Source: Psychrobacillus insolitus (GTDB lineage Bacteria > Bacillota > Bacilli > Bacillales_A > Planococcaceae). Taken from it: 64,000 bases of DNA. The notes below the pieces were generated by a model that searched no databases, was not told the origin of the DNA, and saw only the letters and a list, made by a program, of their open reading frames with translations. Shown piece by piece: positions 40,273 to 50,330 of the stretch. How positions within the stretch are numbered: position 1 is the first letter of the stretch; every line of letters starts with the position of its first letter. The position numbers and the translations under genes were made by a program. The DNA is taken from contig NZ_QKZI01000002.1 of the NCBI RefSeq assembly GCF_003254155.1, forward strand, positions 124,001 through 188,000. The letters run 5' to 3'.

Positions 40273-40700
40273 TGATTAGCTTCCTCTTTGTTCTTTTTCG
40301 CTTTAAAAATATCAAAGATCTTCTTAATAACTACGACGATCAAGATAATTGCTGCTGCGTTTATAGCGAAGCCAAGAATTGAACCTAACATTCCCATGTT
40401 CGCGAACATGCTTCCAAATAATAATCCTGCAATTCCGCCTACGAATAAGCCTTTCATTAGACCACCAGACATGAATCCGCCTTTATTAGTTGTATTTGTT
40501 GTTGATTTACTTGTTGCAGTAGTTGAATCATCTTGTTTCTTTTGAATATTTGAGTTGGTATCGGTGTTGTTATTAAAACTCTTTTTACCTGATTTGTAAG
40601 ATTTCGCTTCAGCAGTTGTTTCTTCGTTTTGGAAGACAAAGTTACCAACAGTCGAAAATACAAGAGTTACCGTAAGTAAAGCTGCTATTAATTTTTTCAA
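40260..40700 (-). CDS. Membrane protein with signal-type N-terminus (Tim44-like Bacillus group)
   Basis: A 146-residue protein. Residues ~1-25 form a signal sequence or first membrane helix (LIAALLTVTLVFSTVGNFVF). A low-complexity linker rich in S, T, N and K follows (~35-70). Then comes a glycine-rich hydrophobic region (GGLMKGLFVGGIAGLLFGSMFANMG) and a final membrane helix (AAAIILIVVVIKKIFDIF). The layout resembles short Bacillus proteins annotated as Tim44-like but without the soluble Tim44 domain. Function unknown. It overlaps yxcD by 13 bp. Confidence 0.65.
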   Translation of the reverse strand: MKKLIAALLTVTLVFSTVGNFVFQNEETTAEAKSYKSGKKSFNNNTDTNSNIQKKQDDSTTATSKSTTNTTNKGGFMSGGLMKGLFVGGIAGLLFGSMFANMGMLGSILGFAINAAAIILIVVVIKKIFDIFKAKKNKEEANQWRN

Positions 40701-40887
40701 TTTATAAACCCTCCGATTAATTTAGTTCTATATAGTATATACGGAATAACAGGTAAATAGTTTCGCTTTTATTGTGTCAAAATCATGTCATATTAAGAAA
40801 TTTGGTTTTTTATTTTTCATTCGTCATATCTTTCGACAAAAGGGAAATGCTAAGAAGGTAATGACAAGTGAGGAGGTTTGACAGATT

Positions 40888-41682
40888 ATGTCTTTGGCCA
40901 ATGAAATTGAGTCCTTAAAAACTTATAGTTGTGGTGATCGCTGTGTATTGAGTGTGTATTTGAATACAAATCCAGCCGATCCGGATAATCTAAAAGGTGC
41001 ATGGAAAATTCATTTGAAAAGTGGTTTAAAACGTATTAGAGAATATTTAGAAGCTTCTGGTGATGAAAATGAAATAAAAAATTTTGATTTATTAACAAAA
41101 AAAGTTACCGAAGAAATTCAAGAAAATCAGCATGAGTTAAGAAAGAGTGTTGTTATTTTTGCATCTGCAGACGACGAATTATGGTCTGTGCATTATGTGC
41201 AAGTCCATGTAAAGACAAGCTTCCACTTTGAAAATCATCCAGTCGTTGAACCGTTTGAGTACATGTATAAAGCTTATCCAGAAGCAGGTATAATCATGCC
41301 TAGTCTGGGCGAAGTTCGTATATTAGATACGGCAATGGGAGTTGTCAAAAGTGATATGACGTACAAATTCGATCCCGTTCAAGAAGTTTGGCAAGAAGAG
41401 AAAAAGAAGAATAAAGCAGATCAAAGTGTAATAGGACAAAGTAGAATTTCTGTATTAGAATCACATCTAAAAGGAAACATGAACAGCTTCTTTAAAGGAA
41501 TGAGTATGAATGTTGATCAGTTAAAGAAAAAGCGGGGTTGGCGAGAGTTCCATGTTGCTGGAGAAGCTGAAATGGCTAACGCATTTGCGGAAAGTATAAG
41601 AGATGTACCAGCAAGCTGCATACACAAAAACTTGAACAATAGCAAGCCACAAGATGTTGTTCATCAAGTGTTTGAAAAGTAA
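40888..41682 (+). CDS. VLRF1/aeRF1-type release-factor-like protein
   Basis: A 264-residue cytoplasmic protein of the bacterial archaeo-eukaryotic release-factor-like group. It begins with the family element CVLSVYLNTNPADP, continues with KSVVIFASADDELWSVHYV and the peptidyl-hydrolase-like domain around PSLGEVRILDTAMGVV. The GGQ tripeptide of true release factors is not visible. Relatives such as Vms1 release peptides from stalled ribosomes, so a role in ribosome rescue is possible, not shown. AGGAGG lies before the ATG. The SASP gene follows after 86 bp but has its own promoter. Confidence 0.75.
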   Translation: MSLANEIESLKTYSCGDRCVLSVYLNTNPADPDNLKGAWKIHLKSGLKRIREYLEASGDENEIKNFDLLTKKVTEEIQENQHELRKSVVIFASADDELWSVHYVQVHVKTSFHFENHPVVEPFEYMYKAYPEAGIIMPSLGEVRILDTAMGVVKSDMTYKFDPVQEVWQEEKKKNKADQSVIGQSRISVLESHLKGNMNSFFKGMSMNVDQLKKKRGWREFHVAGEAEMANAFAESIRDVPASCIHKNLNNSKPQDVVHQVFEK

Positions 41683-41717
41683 GAAAGATGGACAAAATGA
41701 TGAATTAAATTATTTTT

Positions 41718-41746
41718 GCATAAAAGAGTTGAATCGGGACAATCTA
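41718..41746 (+). promoter_or_regulatory. Candidate sigma-G promoter of the SASP gene
   Basis: GCATA (41718-41722), a 17-base spacer and CAATCTA (41740-41746) approximate the forespore sigma-G consensus, expected for SASP genes. Imperfect -10. Confidence 0.4.
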
Positions 41747-41768
41747 ATCTCACAAGGAGGTGAAGAAA

Positions 41769-41972
41769 ATGACAAACAACAACAGTTCAAATCAACTTCT
41801 CGTACCAGGTGTGAAACAAGCACTTGACCAAATGAAATATGAAATTGCACAAGAGTTTGGTGTACAACTTGGTGGAGAAGCTTCAGCGCGTGCTAACGGT
41901 TCCGTCGGCGGAGAAATTACTAAGCGCTTAGTAGCTCAAGCCCAATCGCAAATGAATGGTTACCAAAAATAA
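41769..41972 (+). CDS. Alpha/beta-type small acid-soluble spore protein
   Basis: A 67-residue SASP. It has the family features [23 protein letters not shown], including the EIAQEFG site cut by the GPR protease at germination, and the C-terminal block [16 protein letters not shown]. These proteins coat forespore DNA and shield it from UV and heat. AAGGAGG lies eight bases before the ATG; the in-frame GTG at 41760 overlaps that site. A strong terminator follows. It is one of the clearest marks of a spore former in this window. Confidence 0.95.
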   Translation: MTNNNSSNQLLVPGVKQALDQMKYEIAQEFGVQLGGEASARANGSVGGEITKRLVAQAQSQMNGYQK

Positions 41973-41986
41973 TAATTAAATAATTG

Positions 41987-42015
41987 ACCGGTAGCGAACT
42001 TGCTACCGGTTTTTT
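41987..42015 (+). terminator. Terminator of the SASP gene
   Basis: ACCGGTAGC pairs perfectly with GCTACCGGT over six bases, ending in TTTTTT. Confidence 0.92.
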
Positions 42016-42112
42016 ACATAGCATAAAATAACTTATAAAACATATTGTAAACGAAAAAAAGTTAAGATAGACTTTTTTAAAAGAATAGTAAAAAAAGAAA
42101 GGTATGGAGACT

Positions 42113-43039
42113 ATGAAAATAATTGATATGCACTGTGACGTATTATTAAAGCTCTATGAGTCACAAGGGAGCATCAAATTCAAAGATGGAGAAGAATTAG
42201 ATGCAAATAAAGAAAGATTAAAAAAAGGAGAAGTAAAAGTTCAAGCGTTTGCGATATTTATTCATCCGAATATAAGCGTAGAACAAAAATTCCAAGTAGC
42301 TCTTGAACAAATACATTATTTCTACACGGATGTGCTAGGAAATAATCCGGATATGAAAATGATCAAGGATTGGTCAGATATCGAAAATTTACAAGAGCAT
42401 GAAATAGGGGCTTTGTTAACGCTTGAAGGTGTAGATGCTATTGGAAATGATTTGAAAAAAATGACCATTTTATATGAATTAGGAGTACGTTCAGTCGGTT
42501 TAACATGGAATAATGCGAATTTAGCAGCTGATGGTGCTTTAGAAAAACGTGGGGCAGGTCTTACGTTATTTGGTGAGGAAATTGTCTTATTTAATAATGA
42601 GCATAAGATGCTGACGGATGTATCCCATTTAAGTGAAAAAGCATTCTGGGATGTGATGGAAATTGCGAAATACCCTATTGCTAGCCATTCGAATTCGAAA
42701 TCTATCTTGAATCATGTTAGAAACTTATCGGATGAACAAGCGAAAGCGATGTTTGAAAAAGAAGCCATGATTCATGTAATATATTATCCAAAGTTCATAA
42801 AAAAATCCGAGCATGTATCTATAGCGGACCTTATTTTGCATATTGATCATTTTTGTTCCATAGGTGGCGAAAAAAATATTGGTCTCGGTTCTGATTTTGA
42901 TGGAATCGATAATAAGGTAAATCTTTTAGAGAATGCTTCTATGTCTCCAAATTTAATAAACGAAATGTTAAAAAAATATTCCGAAGAGCAAGTAGAAAAT
43001 TTTGTATACGGGAATTTTGTACGTCATCTTCCGAAGTAA
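42113..43039 (+). CDS. Membrane (renal) dipeptidase, M19 family
   Basis: A ~308-residue zinc dipeptidase. It begins KIIDMHCDVLLKLYE, with the HxD metal motif, followed by the bridging glutamate in LLTLEGVDAIG, the ELGVRSVGLTWNNAN block, histidine ligands in SHLSEKAFW and IASHSNSKSI, and GLGSDFDGID. M19 enzymes hydrolyse dipeptides including those with D-residues. No signal peptide is present, so it is cytoplasmic here. ATG 42113 is preferred over 42104 because AGAAAGG lies ten bases before it. Single gene, ended by a long hairpin. Confidence 0.9.
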   Translation: MKIIDMHCDVLLKLYESQGSIKFKDGEELDANKERLKKGEVKVQAFAIFIHPNISVEQKFQVALEQIHYFYTDVLGNNPDMKMIKDWSDIENLQEHEIGALLTLEGVDAIGNDLKKMTILYELGVRSVGLTWNNANLAADGALEKRGAGLTLFGEEIVLFNNEHKMLTDVSHLSEKAFWDVMEIAKYPIASHSNSKSILNHVRNLSDEQAKAMFEKEAMIHVIYYPKFIKKSEHVSIADLILHIDHFCSIGGEKNIGLGSDFDGIDNKVNLLENASMSPNLINEMLKKYSEEQVENFVYGNFVRHLPK

Positions 43040-43067
43040 TCTAACTATAAATTAAGTGTAAGTGGAG

Positions 43068-43123
43068 ATAGAGTGAAACAATCAGTGTGGATGAGGAAAA
43101 CCCACTGATTGTTTCACTCTATC
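43068..43123 (+). terminator. Long hairpin after the dipeptidase gene
   Basis: GATAGAGTGAAACAATCAGT pairs with the complement at 43103-43123, giving about 21 pairs and a loop of some 14 bases. The CAATCAGTG part recurs in the hairpin at 12591. Confidence 0.75.
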
Positions 43124-43194
43124 ATTAGTATAACTATAACTTTCAACAATGAAACCAAACTGAAATTCCCGAAAAATCCTGTTTTTAAATTCAT

Positions 43195-44802
43195 TTATTT
43201 CTTACGAAACATCCAACCGGCAACAACAAATATTAAACTGGCGTAAATCATAAGTGTTTGATTATGAATACCCAATCCAACGAAAAAAGTAGTGAGTCCT
43301 ATCATCATAGAAATACCAGAAAATAATCGAGATTGAAGCTTAAGCTGATGGGTCAGGATTTGTTCATCACGTTTTTGCATGTATTCTCTCATTTTTGTAG
43401 GTTCTTCTAAAAAAGTACTAATCTTGCGTAGAGGAAGCAATCCTTTTTTCCCTAATTTCAATAAATTCGCAGCAGAAAAATTAACCTTTTCTCCTCCTAT
43501 AGCTTTCGAGGTTGTCCACTCTAATATACGTGGTTTTCCGAGAGCAAGTAAATCAACATTAGGATCGAGTATGTAAAGAACACCTACTAGCGTAGAGATA
43601 GCCCGTCCAAAAAAAGCAAATTCAGCAGGGAGTTGAACAGGTTGTGTTCGAACAATCTCTTTCAAGTCAGTTAACAATCGTTCCACGACAAAGTTATCCA
43701 TTTCTTTTAGTTCATTCGATTCATAAGCAGAAACTAATCGAGCGATGGCATCTGCTAGAAGAGTCCGATTTGCTTCGGGCAATAAAAATTGTAATTCTTC
43801 TAATCCATCAAGCACTTGATCGTATTGACTGAAAATAATACCTTCTACCACTTTCACAATAGATTGAGATTGTTCTTTCGTAATAGATCCAACCATTCCA
43901 AAATCAATTAGAACTATTGTGCCATCAGCTTGAATTAAAATATTACCTGCATGTGGATCTGCGTGAAATTCGCCGCCTTCTAATACTTGTTCTAGAAATA
44001 GTAAAAAAAGTCGTTTTGTAATACTCGATCTGTCTAATTGATGTGTTTCTAAATATGCAATATCTGAAATACGAGATCCTTCAATCCATTCCATTACAAG
44101 TACACGCCGAGTGGAAAACTCGTCATAGTACACTGGGAAACGAATTCCTTTTAGGTGTCCATATCTATTTGAGAAGTTTCTTCCATTTTGTAGTTCTTGT
44201 AAAAAATTTAATTCAGGAGCAATTGTATTGACCATTTCTTTGTATAATAAATTAAAATCTAGTTGTTTAGAGAACTTTGTAAAATGTCTCACTAGCCAAA
44301 TAACAATTTTCATCGCCCGAAAATCTATTCGAATAATACGTTCGATACCCGGACGTTGAATTTTTATTGCAACAGTTTCTCCATTTTTCAAAGTTCCTTT
44401 ATATACTTCCCCGATAGATGCAGAGGCTACTGGTTGTTCAGATAAGTTACTTACAAAATCATCTAACTCGGCATTCCACTCTTCTTTTAATACATCCATT
44501 GCTTGTTCTTTTGGAACGGATGGTACTCGGTCCGTTAATCCTTCTAACTCTTCGATAAATGAGGGAGGCATTATGTCTGCACGTGTAGATAGAAATTGCC
44601 CAACTTTGATCATTAGCCCACCCAATTGAAGTGCCGTCTTTTTATACTCCTTCGCTTGTTTAGTAACTAATTTCTCCCATTTTAAATTCACGATAGGGGT
44701 GAAGCGACCTTTATATCTGCGTTGAAAAAACATCACTTGCACAAAAAATTTAATGGACATCCAGACGATTCGATATATGCGGTAAATCGCAAAGTTTTTC
44801 AT
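43195..44802 (-). CDS. ABC1/AarF (UbiB)-family atypical kinase
   Basis: A 535-residue protein of the ABC1/UbiB atypical kinase group. The family KxGQ motif is GLMIKVGQFLSTRADIMP near residue 45, the A-rich loop PVASASIGEVYKG replaces the kinase glycine loop, VAIKIQRPG carries the ATP lysine, and HADPHAGNILI...IDFGMVG is the catalytic and metal part. Two hydrophobic helices close the C-terminus (MMIGLTTFFVGLGI and TLMIYASLIFVVAGWMF). Relatives support isoprenoid quinone synthesis as ATPases. Length is standard. Single leftward gene. Confidence 0.92.
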   Translation of the reverse strand: MKNFAIYRIYRIVWMSIKFFVQVMFFQRRYKGRFTPIVNLKWEKLVTKQAKEYKKTALQLGGLMIKVGQFLSTRADIMPPSFIEELEGLTDRVPSVPKEQAMDVLKEEWNAELDDFVSNLSEQPVASASIGEVYKGTLKNGETVAIKIQRPGIERIIRIDFRAMKIVIWLVRHFTKFSKQLDFNLLYKEMVNTIAPELNFLQELQNGRNFSNRYGHLKGIRFPVYYDEFSTRRVLVMEWIEGSRISDIAYLETHQLDRSSITKRLFLLFLEQVLEGGEFHADPHAGNILIQADGTIVLIDFGMVGSITKEQSQSIVKVVEGIIFSQYDQVLDGLEELQFLLPEANRTLLADAIARLVSAYESNELKEMDNFVVERLLTDLKEIVRTQPVQLPAEFAFFGRAISTLVGVLYILDPNVDLLALGKPRILEWTTSKAIGGEKVNFSAANLLKLGKKGLLPLRKISTFLEEPTKMREYMQKRDEQILTHQLKLQSRLFSGISMMIGLTTFFVGLGIHNQTLMIYASLIFVVAGWMFRKK

Positions 44803-44909
44803 GTGATTCGCCTCCTTGTCTCTATTATAAATGTTGAGTCAAGGAACCTCCTAATAATAGCTAATGTGCATTTCTTTGGAATAATCCTAAACTTACTAAC
44901 TACTTTTAT

Positions 44910-44938
44910 GTATCATCGTCCCTTTCGTTTCATACAAT
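44910..44938 (+). promoter_or_regulatory. Candidate sigma-E promoter of prkA
   Basis: CATACAAT (44931-44938) is a perfect sigma-E -10. GTATCAT (44910-44916), 14 bases upstream, partly matches the -35. B. subtilis prkA is sigma-E dependent. Confidence 0.6.
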
Positions 44939-44967
44939 ATAGAATTAAGCCCTGAATGGAGGGAAAC

Positions 44968-46863
44968 ATGGATATCTTAAACAAGGTCAGAAGTTATCGA
45001 GAAGAAGAAAACAAGCTGAAGTGGGAAGGCACATTTGAAGAATTTTTGAGTATTGTGAAGGAAAGACCATCTGTTGCCCAAACAGCGCATGCACGTGTAT
45101 ATAGTATGATCAAGGGCGCTGGAGTTACTGAGCGAGACAGTCAGAAACTGTATGAATTTTTTGGTGAAGAAATATTTGGTCTTGAAACAGCTCTAGAACG
45201 ACTTGTAGAAGAGTATTTTCATCCTGCTGCGAAAAGACTAGATGTTCGAAAAAGAATTTTATTGTTAATGGGGCCAGTCAGTGGAGGGAAGTCAACTATT
45301 GTCACATTGTTGAAACGAGGTTTTGAAAAGTATTCAAAAACAGATGAAGGCGCGGTCTACGCAATAAAAGGATGTCCGATGCACGAAGACCCACTTCATT
45401 TAATTCCACAGCATTTGCGAGCAGATTTTTTTGAAGAGTACGGCATCCGAATTGAAGGGAGTTTGTCTCCACTCAACACTATGCGACTAGAAACAGAATA
45501 CGATGGTCGTTTAGAAAATGTACTGGTGGAACGTATTTTCTTCTCAGAGGACAAAAGAGTTGGAATTGGAACATTTACTCCTTCTGATCCTAAGTCACAG
45601 GATATTGCTGATTTAACCGGTAGTATTGATTTTTCTACTATCGCAGAATTTGGTTCAGAATCCGATCCACGTGCTTACCGTTTTGACGGTGAGTTGAACA
45701 AAGCAAATCGTGGAATGATGGAGTTTCAAGAAATGCTTAAGTTAGATGAAAAGTTTCTATGGCATTTATTATCACTAACACAAGAAGGTAATTTTAAAGC
45801 AGGACGATTTGCTTTAATCAGTGCCGACGAGTTAATCGTCGCTCATACGAATGAAACAGAGTATCGCACCTTTATATCCAATAAAAAGAATGAGGCACTT
45901 CACTCACGTATTATCGTAATGCCGATTCCGTACAATCTTAAAGTAAGTCAGGAAGAACGTATTTACCAAAAGATGATCAAGGATAGTGATATGACACATG
46001 TTCATATTGCTCCACATGCATTAAGAGCAGCCGCTATTTTTTCTATCTTAACAAGGCTAGATGTTCCTAAAAAACAAGGCATTGATATTGTGAAAAAAAT
46101 GCGACTGTATGACGGGGAAAGTGTTGAAGGTTTTAATCAGTTAGATGTAGAGGAACTTCAAAAAGAATCTCAAAATGAAGGTATGAATGGAATTGACCCG
46201 CGTTATGTCATAAATCGTATTTCTTCTGCGATTATTCGAAAGGAAATTCCTTCGATAAATGCATTGGACGTGTTACGAGCACTGAAGGAAGGGTTGGATC
46301 AGCACGCTTCTATTTCACAAGAAGATCGTGATAAATACATGAACTATATTGCCATTGCTAGAAGAGAATACGATGAAATTGCGAAGAAAGAAGTTCAAAA
46401 AGCATTCGTTTATTCGTATGAAGAGTCTGCAATTACGCTTATGAATAATTATTTGGATAATGTAGAAGCATTTTGTAATAAAAACAAAATGAGAGATCAG
46501 CTTACCGGAGAAGAGATGAACCCTGACGAAAAGCTTATGCGTTCTATTGAAGAACAAATTGGCATTTCTGAAAATGCGAAAAAAGGCTTCCGAGAAGAAA
46601 TTCTTATTCGATTATCTGCATACGCAAGAAAAGGAAAACGTTTTGAATACAATTCACATGAACGTTTACGAGAAGCTATTCAAAAGAAATTATTTGCAGA
46701 TTTAAAAGATGTAGTTAAAATTACAACTTCTTCAAAAACTCCAGATGAAGCACATCTGAAAAAGATAAATGAAGTTGTTGCTAGGTTGATCGATGAACAT
46801 GGGTATAATTCAAATTCTGCAAATGAACTATTACGTTATGTTGGTAGCCTCCTTAACAGATAA
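44968..46863 (+). CDS. prkA: PrkA AAA+ serine kinase/protease-like protein
   Basis: A 631-residue protein with the usual PrkA length. The N-terminal AAA+ domain has the Walker A GPVSGGKST (~102-110) and the metal/cleft residues FFSEDKRVGIGTFTPSDPKSQDIADL; the C-terminal half is the kinase-like domain. It acts in the mother cell in sporulation control, reported either as kinase or as AAA+ protease. ATG 44968 with GGAGGG is the start; an in-frame ATG at 44956 overlaps that site. A sigma-E-like promoter precedes it. yhbH and spoVR follow in the conserved order. Confidence 0.95.
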   Translation: MDILNKVRSYREEENKLKWEGTFEEFLSIVKERPSVAQTAHARVYSMIKGAGVTERDSQKLYEFFGEEIFGLETALERLVEEYFHPAAKRLDVRKRILLLMGPVSGGKSTIVTLLKRGFEKYSKTDEGAVYAIKGCPMHEDPLHLIPQHLRADFFEEYGIRIEGSLSPLNTMRLETEYDGRLENVLVERIFFSEDKRVGIGTFTPSDPKSQDIADLTGSIDFSTIAEFGSESDPRAYRFDGELNKANRGMMEFQEMLKLDEKFLWHLLSLTQEGNFKAGRFALISADELIVAHTNETEYRTFISNKKNEALHSRIIVMPIPYNLKVSQEERIYQKMIKDSDMTHVHIAPHALRAAAIFSILTRLDVPKKQGIDIVKKMRLYDGESVEGFNQLDVEELQKESQNEGMNGIDPRYVINRISSAIIRKEIPSINALDVLRALKEGLDQHASISQEDRDKYMNYIAIARREYDEIAKKEVQKAFVYSYEESAITLMNNYLDNVEAFCNKNKMRDQLTGEEMNPDEKLMRSIEEQIGISENAKKGFREEILIRLSAYARKGKRFEYNSHERLREAIQKKLFADLKDVVKITTSSKTPDEAHLKKINEVVARLIDEHGYNSNSANELLRYVGSLLNR

Positions 46864-46876
46864 AGATCAGATAGCT

Positions 46877-46917
46877 AGAAAAACAAGACTGATTATTTTT
46901 CATTAGTCTTGTTTTTT
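46877..46917 (+). terminator. Terminator between prkA and yhbH
   Basis: AAAACAAGACT pairs with AGTCTTGTTTT over a ~14-base loop and ends in T6. Confidence 0.85.
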
Positions 46918-46981
46918 CATATACTCTGCAATAACTTTGTGGCACTAGCATATGATAAACAATAGGTAGGTGTTGATAGAA

Positions 46982-48145
46982 ATGGATGATAAACCAGAAA
47001 AACAATTTGTTATTTCACAAGAAAATTGGTCGTTGCATCGAAAAGGGCATCAAGATCAGCAACGCCATATGGACAAAGTAAAAGAAGCGATTAAAAACAA
47101 TTTACCAGATTTAATTAGTGAAGAAAATATTATTATGTCAAATGGACGAGATGTGATTAAAATACCCATTCGTTCGCTCGATGAGTATAAAATTCGTTAC
47201 AACTACGACACTTCTAAGCATGTAGGTCAAGGAAAAGGAGATAGTCAAGTAGGCGACGTTGTTGCTAAGGGTTCAGGGGATGAAAAAGATGGAGCAGGGC
47301 AAGGGAAACAAGCTGGAGACCAAGCGGGGCAAGATTTTTATGAAGCAGAAGTAACGATAGCAGAAATTGAAAGTGCACTTTTTAAAGAAATGGAGTTACC
47401 AAACCTACAACGAAAAGAACAAGCAGACATTATAACCGATCATATTGAATTCAATGACGTTCGAAAAAAAGGATTAATGGGAAATATTGATAAAAAGCGA
47501 ACAATTATTACTGCTATTAAACGAAATGCTATGAAAGGTGAAGCTTCTATCATACCTTTTCATCAAGATGATTTGCGCTTTAAAACATGGGATGAAGTCG
47601 TGAAACCAGAATCAAAAGCGGTAGTGCTTGCAATGATGGATACGAGTGGATCGATGGGAGCATTTGAAAAGTATTGTGCAAGAAGCTTCTTCTTTTGGAT
47701 GACTAGATTTTTGCGCTCTAAGTATGAAACGGTTGAAATAGAATTCATCGCCCATCATACTGAAGCAAAAATTGTAACTGAAGAAGCATTTTTTTCAAAA
47801 GGAGAAAGTGGAGGAACGATTTGCTCATCCGCTTATCAAAAAGGGCTAGAGCTTATAGATCAAAAGTATAACCCGACTCGCTTTAATATTTATCCGGTTC
47901 ACTTTTCAGACGGTGAAAATATGACGAGTGATAATCAGAAGTGTATTAAGCTTGTAAACGAATTGATGGATGTTTCCAGTATGTTTGGATATGGGGAAGT
48001 AAATGCTCATAGTAGATATTCCACTTTAATGAACACGTATAAAACCATTGATAATCCAAAGTTTCGGCACTATGTATTGAGAGAAAATCGACATGTGTAT
48101 GATGCGTTGAAGAGTATTTTCCTAAAAGATGGAGAGAAAGTTTAA
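46982..48145 (+). CDS. yhbH: YhbH family protein with von Willebrand A-like domain
   Basis: A 387-residue sporulation protein matching B. subtilis YhbH almost block for block: [60 protein letters not shown], then a charged glycine-rich linker (~85-115), and the C-terminal vWA-like domain with the MIDAS motif DTSGSM and [18 protein letters not shown]. The E. coli homologue YeaH works with YeaG (PrkA). Start ATG 46982; the GTG at 46970 is less likely. It has a TAGCATATGAT -10-like element upstream. Confidence 0.93.
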   Translation: MDDKPEKQFVISQENWSLHRKGHQDQQRHMDKVKEAIKNNLPDLISEENIIMSNGRDVIKIPIRSLDEYKIRYNYDTSKHVGQGKGDSQVGDVVAKGSGDEKDGAGQGKQAGDQAGQDFYEAEVTIAEIESALFKEMELPNLQRKEQADIITDHIEFNDVRKKGLMGNIDKKRTIITAIKRNAMKGEASIIPFHQDDLRFKTWDEVVKPESKAVVLAMMDTSGSMGAFEKYCARSFFFWMTRFLRSKYETVEIEFIAHHTEAKIVTEEAFFSKGESGGTICSSAYQKGLELIDQKYNPTRFNIYPVHFSDGENMTSDNQKCIKLVNELMDVSSMFGYGEVNAHSRYSTLMNTYKTIDNPKFRHYVLRENRHVYDALKSIFLKDGEKV

Positions 48146-48221
48146 CTTCTGCGCAGGCTGAACAAAGAGAAGCAGAATCAAACAAGCCAAGGCGAATTTG
48201 ATCAGGAAAGGAGGACAATTG

Positions 48222-49619
48222 ATGGAGAAAGAGCTTCATCGTGCAATTGCAGAAATTACGGAAATAGCTTCTGGATTTGGACTTGATTTCTATCCCATGC
48301 GATATGAAATTTGTCCGGCAGATATTATTTATACGTTTGGTGCATACGGTATGCCAACACGTTTTACTCACTGGAGTTTTGGGAAACAGTTTCAAAAAAT
48401 GAAAATGCAATATGATTTTGGATTGAGTCAAATCTACGAGTTAGTCATCAATTCCAATCCTTGTTATGCATTTTTACTAGACACCAACAGTTTAACGCAA
48501 AACAAACTTATTATTGCTCATGTGCTTGCTCACTGTGATTTCTTTAAAAACAATGTTCGTTTTTCGAATACTAGACAGGACATGGTAGAAAGCATGACTG
48601 CAACAGCGGAACGTATAGCTTTTTATGAAACAATTCATGGAAAAGATGAAGTAGAAAGCTTTTTAGACGCTGTTTTGGCTATTCAAGAACATATCGACCC
48701 ATCCATTGTGAGACCAAAGCTTCCTAACTATGAACTGGAAGAAGAGGAAGAAGAAATTGTAAGAAAAACAGTATACGATGATTTATGGCATTTAGATAAG
48801 CCAATTGAAGAGAAAAAAGTAATCATTTCAAGTAGAAAGAAATTTCCGCCACGTCCAGAAAAAGATCTTTTACTATTTATTGAAGAATATAGTAGAGATC
48901 TAGAAGATTGGCAGCGAGACATTTTAACAATGATGCGTGAAGAAATGCTTTATTTTTGGCCACAGCTAGAAACGAAAATTATGAATGAAGGATGGGCAAC
49001 TTATTGGCATCAGCAAATTTTACGAGCGATGGATTTAACGACAGATGAGACAATCGAGTTCGCTACTTTAAATGCAAATGTTGTCCAGCCTTCACAAACT
49101 TCTATTAATCCTTATTATTTGGGGTTAAAGATATATGAAGATATTGAACAGCGTTATAATAAGCCAACAGAAAAAATGAAGAAGTTGGGGATACAAGAGA
49201 ATTCGGGAAAAGAGAAAATATTTGAAGTAAGAGAAATTGAATCAGATATTTCATTCATCCGTAATTATTTAACGAAAGATTTAGTGAAACAAGAGGATCT
49301 TTATTTATTTGAAAAGAAAAATGGAAATTATGAAGTAACTGATAAGGATTATGAAAATGTAAGAGATCAGCTTGTATCTATGCGCGTAAATGGAAGTTAT
49401 CCGTATATTGTAGTAGAAAATGGAGACTATCTCAGAAATGGTGAATTGTATTTAAAGCATGGATATGAAGGAACGGAGCTGGACCCACACTATTTAGAAA
49501 ATGTACTTCCTTATATTTATCAGCTTTGGGGAAGGCATGTATATATGGAAACAGTCGTGGAGAAAAAACCAACACTTTATTCGTATGATGGAAAGAAGGT
49601 TTCACGCAGTTCTATTTGA
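48222..49619 (+). CDS. spoVR: SpoVR family protein
   Basis: A 465-residue protein equal in length to SpoVR. It starts [20 protein letters not shown] and has [57 protein letters not shown] and [17 protein letters not shown]. SpoVR is needed for proper spore cortex formation; its reaction is unknown. ATG 48222 follows AAAGGAGG by seven bases. It lies 76 bp after yhbH in the well-known prkA-yhbH-spoVR set. A C-terminal acidic and tyrosine-rich tail is present. Confidence 0.94.
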   Translation: MEKELHRAIAEITEIASGFGLDFYPMRYEICPADIIYTFGAYGMPTRFTHWSFGKQFQKMKMQYDFGLSQIYELVINSNPCYAFLLDTNSLTQNKLIIAHVLAHCDFFKNNVRFSNTRQDMVESMTATAERIAFYETIHGKDEVESFLDAVLAIQEHIDPSIVRPKLPNYELEEEEEEIVRKTVYDDLWHLDKPIEEKKVIISSRKKFPPRPEKDLLLFIEEYSRDLEDWQRDILTMMREEMLYFWPQLETKIMNEGWATYWHQQILRAMDLTTDETIEFATLNANVVQPSQTSINPYYLGLKIYEDIEQRYNKPTEKMKKLGIQENSGKEKIFEVREIESDISFIRNYLTKDLVKQEDLYLFEKKNGNYEVTDKDYENVRDQLVSMRVNGSYPYIVVENGDYLRNGELYLKHGYEGTELDPHYLENVLPYIYQLWGRHVYMETVVEKKPTLYSYDGKKVSRSSI

Positions 49620-49731
49620 CTTGAATAAAGAACTTCATCGATTTCTAACGCAGTATACGCGAATTCTTCTAGATTGCTCTGGACACTAATTCAACTTAGT
49701 TAACAACTAAGTAACAATGTAAGATTTTTTT

Positions 49732-49740
49732 CATACTATA
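49732..49740 (+). promoter_or_regulatory. Candidate sigma-E/K -10 of cwlJ
   Basis: CATACTATA lies 17 bases before the cwlJ ATG and fits both CATACAMT (sigma-E) and CATANNNTA (sigma-K). A small palindrome, CTTAGTT-AAC-AACTAAG, lies about 20 bases upstream of it. Confidence 0.45.
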
Positions 49741-49756
49741 ACTATGGGGTGAATAA

Positions 49757-50197
49757 ATGCCAAGAGTAAAATATCGAACAGCGGACGTTGACTTAGTGGC
49801 CAGGATGATGAGAGCGGAAGCCGAGGGCGAAGGAATCCAAGGAATGTTGTATGTTGGAAATGTAATTGTTAATCGTGCTGTAGCAGATTGCTTAGACTTT
49901 AGAGATGTAAGAACGGTTGAAGACGTTATTTATCAGGTGCAGGGAGGAAATTATTCTTTTGAAGCCGTACAAAAGGGTAATTTATTTTATTCACCTGCGA
50001 GAGAAAAAGAAAGAACATTAGCAAGACGAGTTTTGGATAATTGGAGAGACCACCCAGCGAAATTTGCCCTTTGGTATTTCAATCCATATGGACCTTGTCC
50101 TCCAACATGGTACGATCAACCTTTTACAGGTCAATTTAAACTTCATTGTTTTTATGAACCAATAGCTGGAACATGTGAAAGTGTTTATAGGGGATAG
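49757..50197 (+). CDS. cwlJ: Spore germination cortex-lytic enzyme CwlJ
   Basis: A 146-residue cell-wall hydrolase of the CwlJ/SleB catalytic family, without a signal peptide or binding domain, as CwlJ should be. Typical blocks are VDLVARMMRAEAEGEGIQGMLYVGNVIVNRAV with the conserved catalytic glutamate, VIYQVQGGNYSFEAVQKGNLFY and HPAKFALWYFNPYGPCPPTWYDQPFTGQFKLHCFYEP. CwlJ sits in the coat and degrades cortex peptidoglycan during calcium-dipicolinate-triggered germination. In B. subtilis gerQ follows cwlJ; here it does not. Confidence 0.94.
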   Translation: MPRVKYRTADVDLVARMMRAEAEGEGIQGMLYVGNVIVNRAVADCLDFRDVRTVEDVIYQVQGGNYSFEAVQKGNLFYSPAREKERTLARRVLDNWRDHPAKFALWYFNPYGPCPPTWYDQPFTGQFKLHCFYEPIAGTCESVYRG

Positions 50198-50260
50198 GTT
50201 TTCTAAGGGTTATTAGGATTTCGGGATTTTTGCTGCTACGAACACAATATTTTAAACAAC

Positions 50261-50294
50261 ATTCACGAAGAACTCGATATTTCTTCGTGAATGT
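50261..50294 (+). terminator. Hairpin after cwlJ
   Basis: CATTCACGAAGAA pairs perfectly with TTCTTCGTGAATG over an eight-base loop; the T-run is weak. Confidence 0.7.
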
Positions 50295-50330
50295 TGTATA
50301 TAGAAAGAATCTGAATTTTGGGGTATACAA

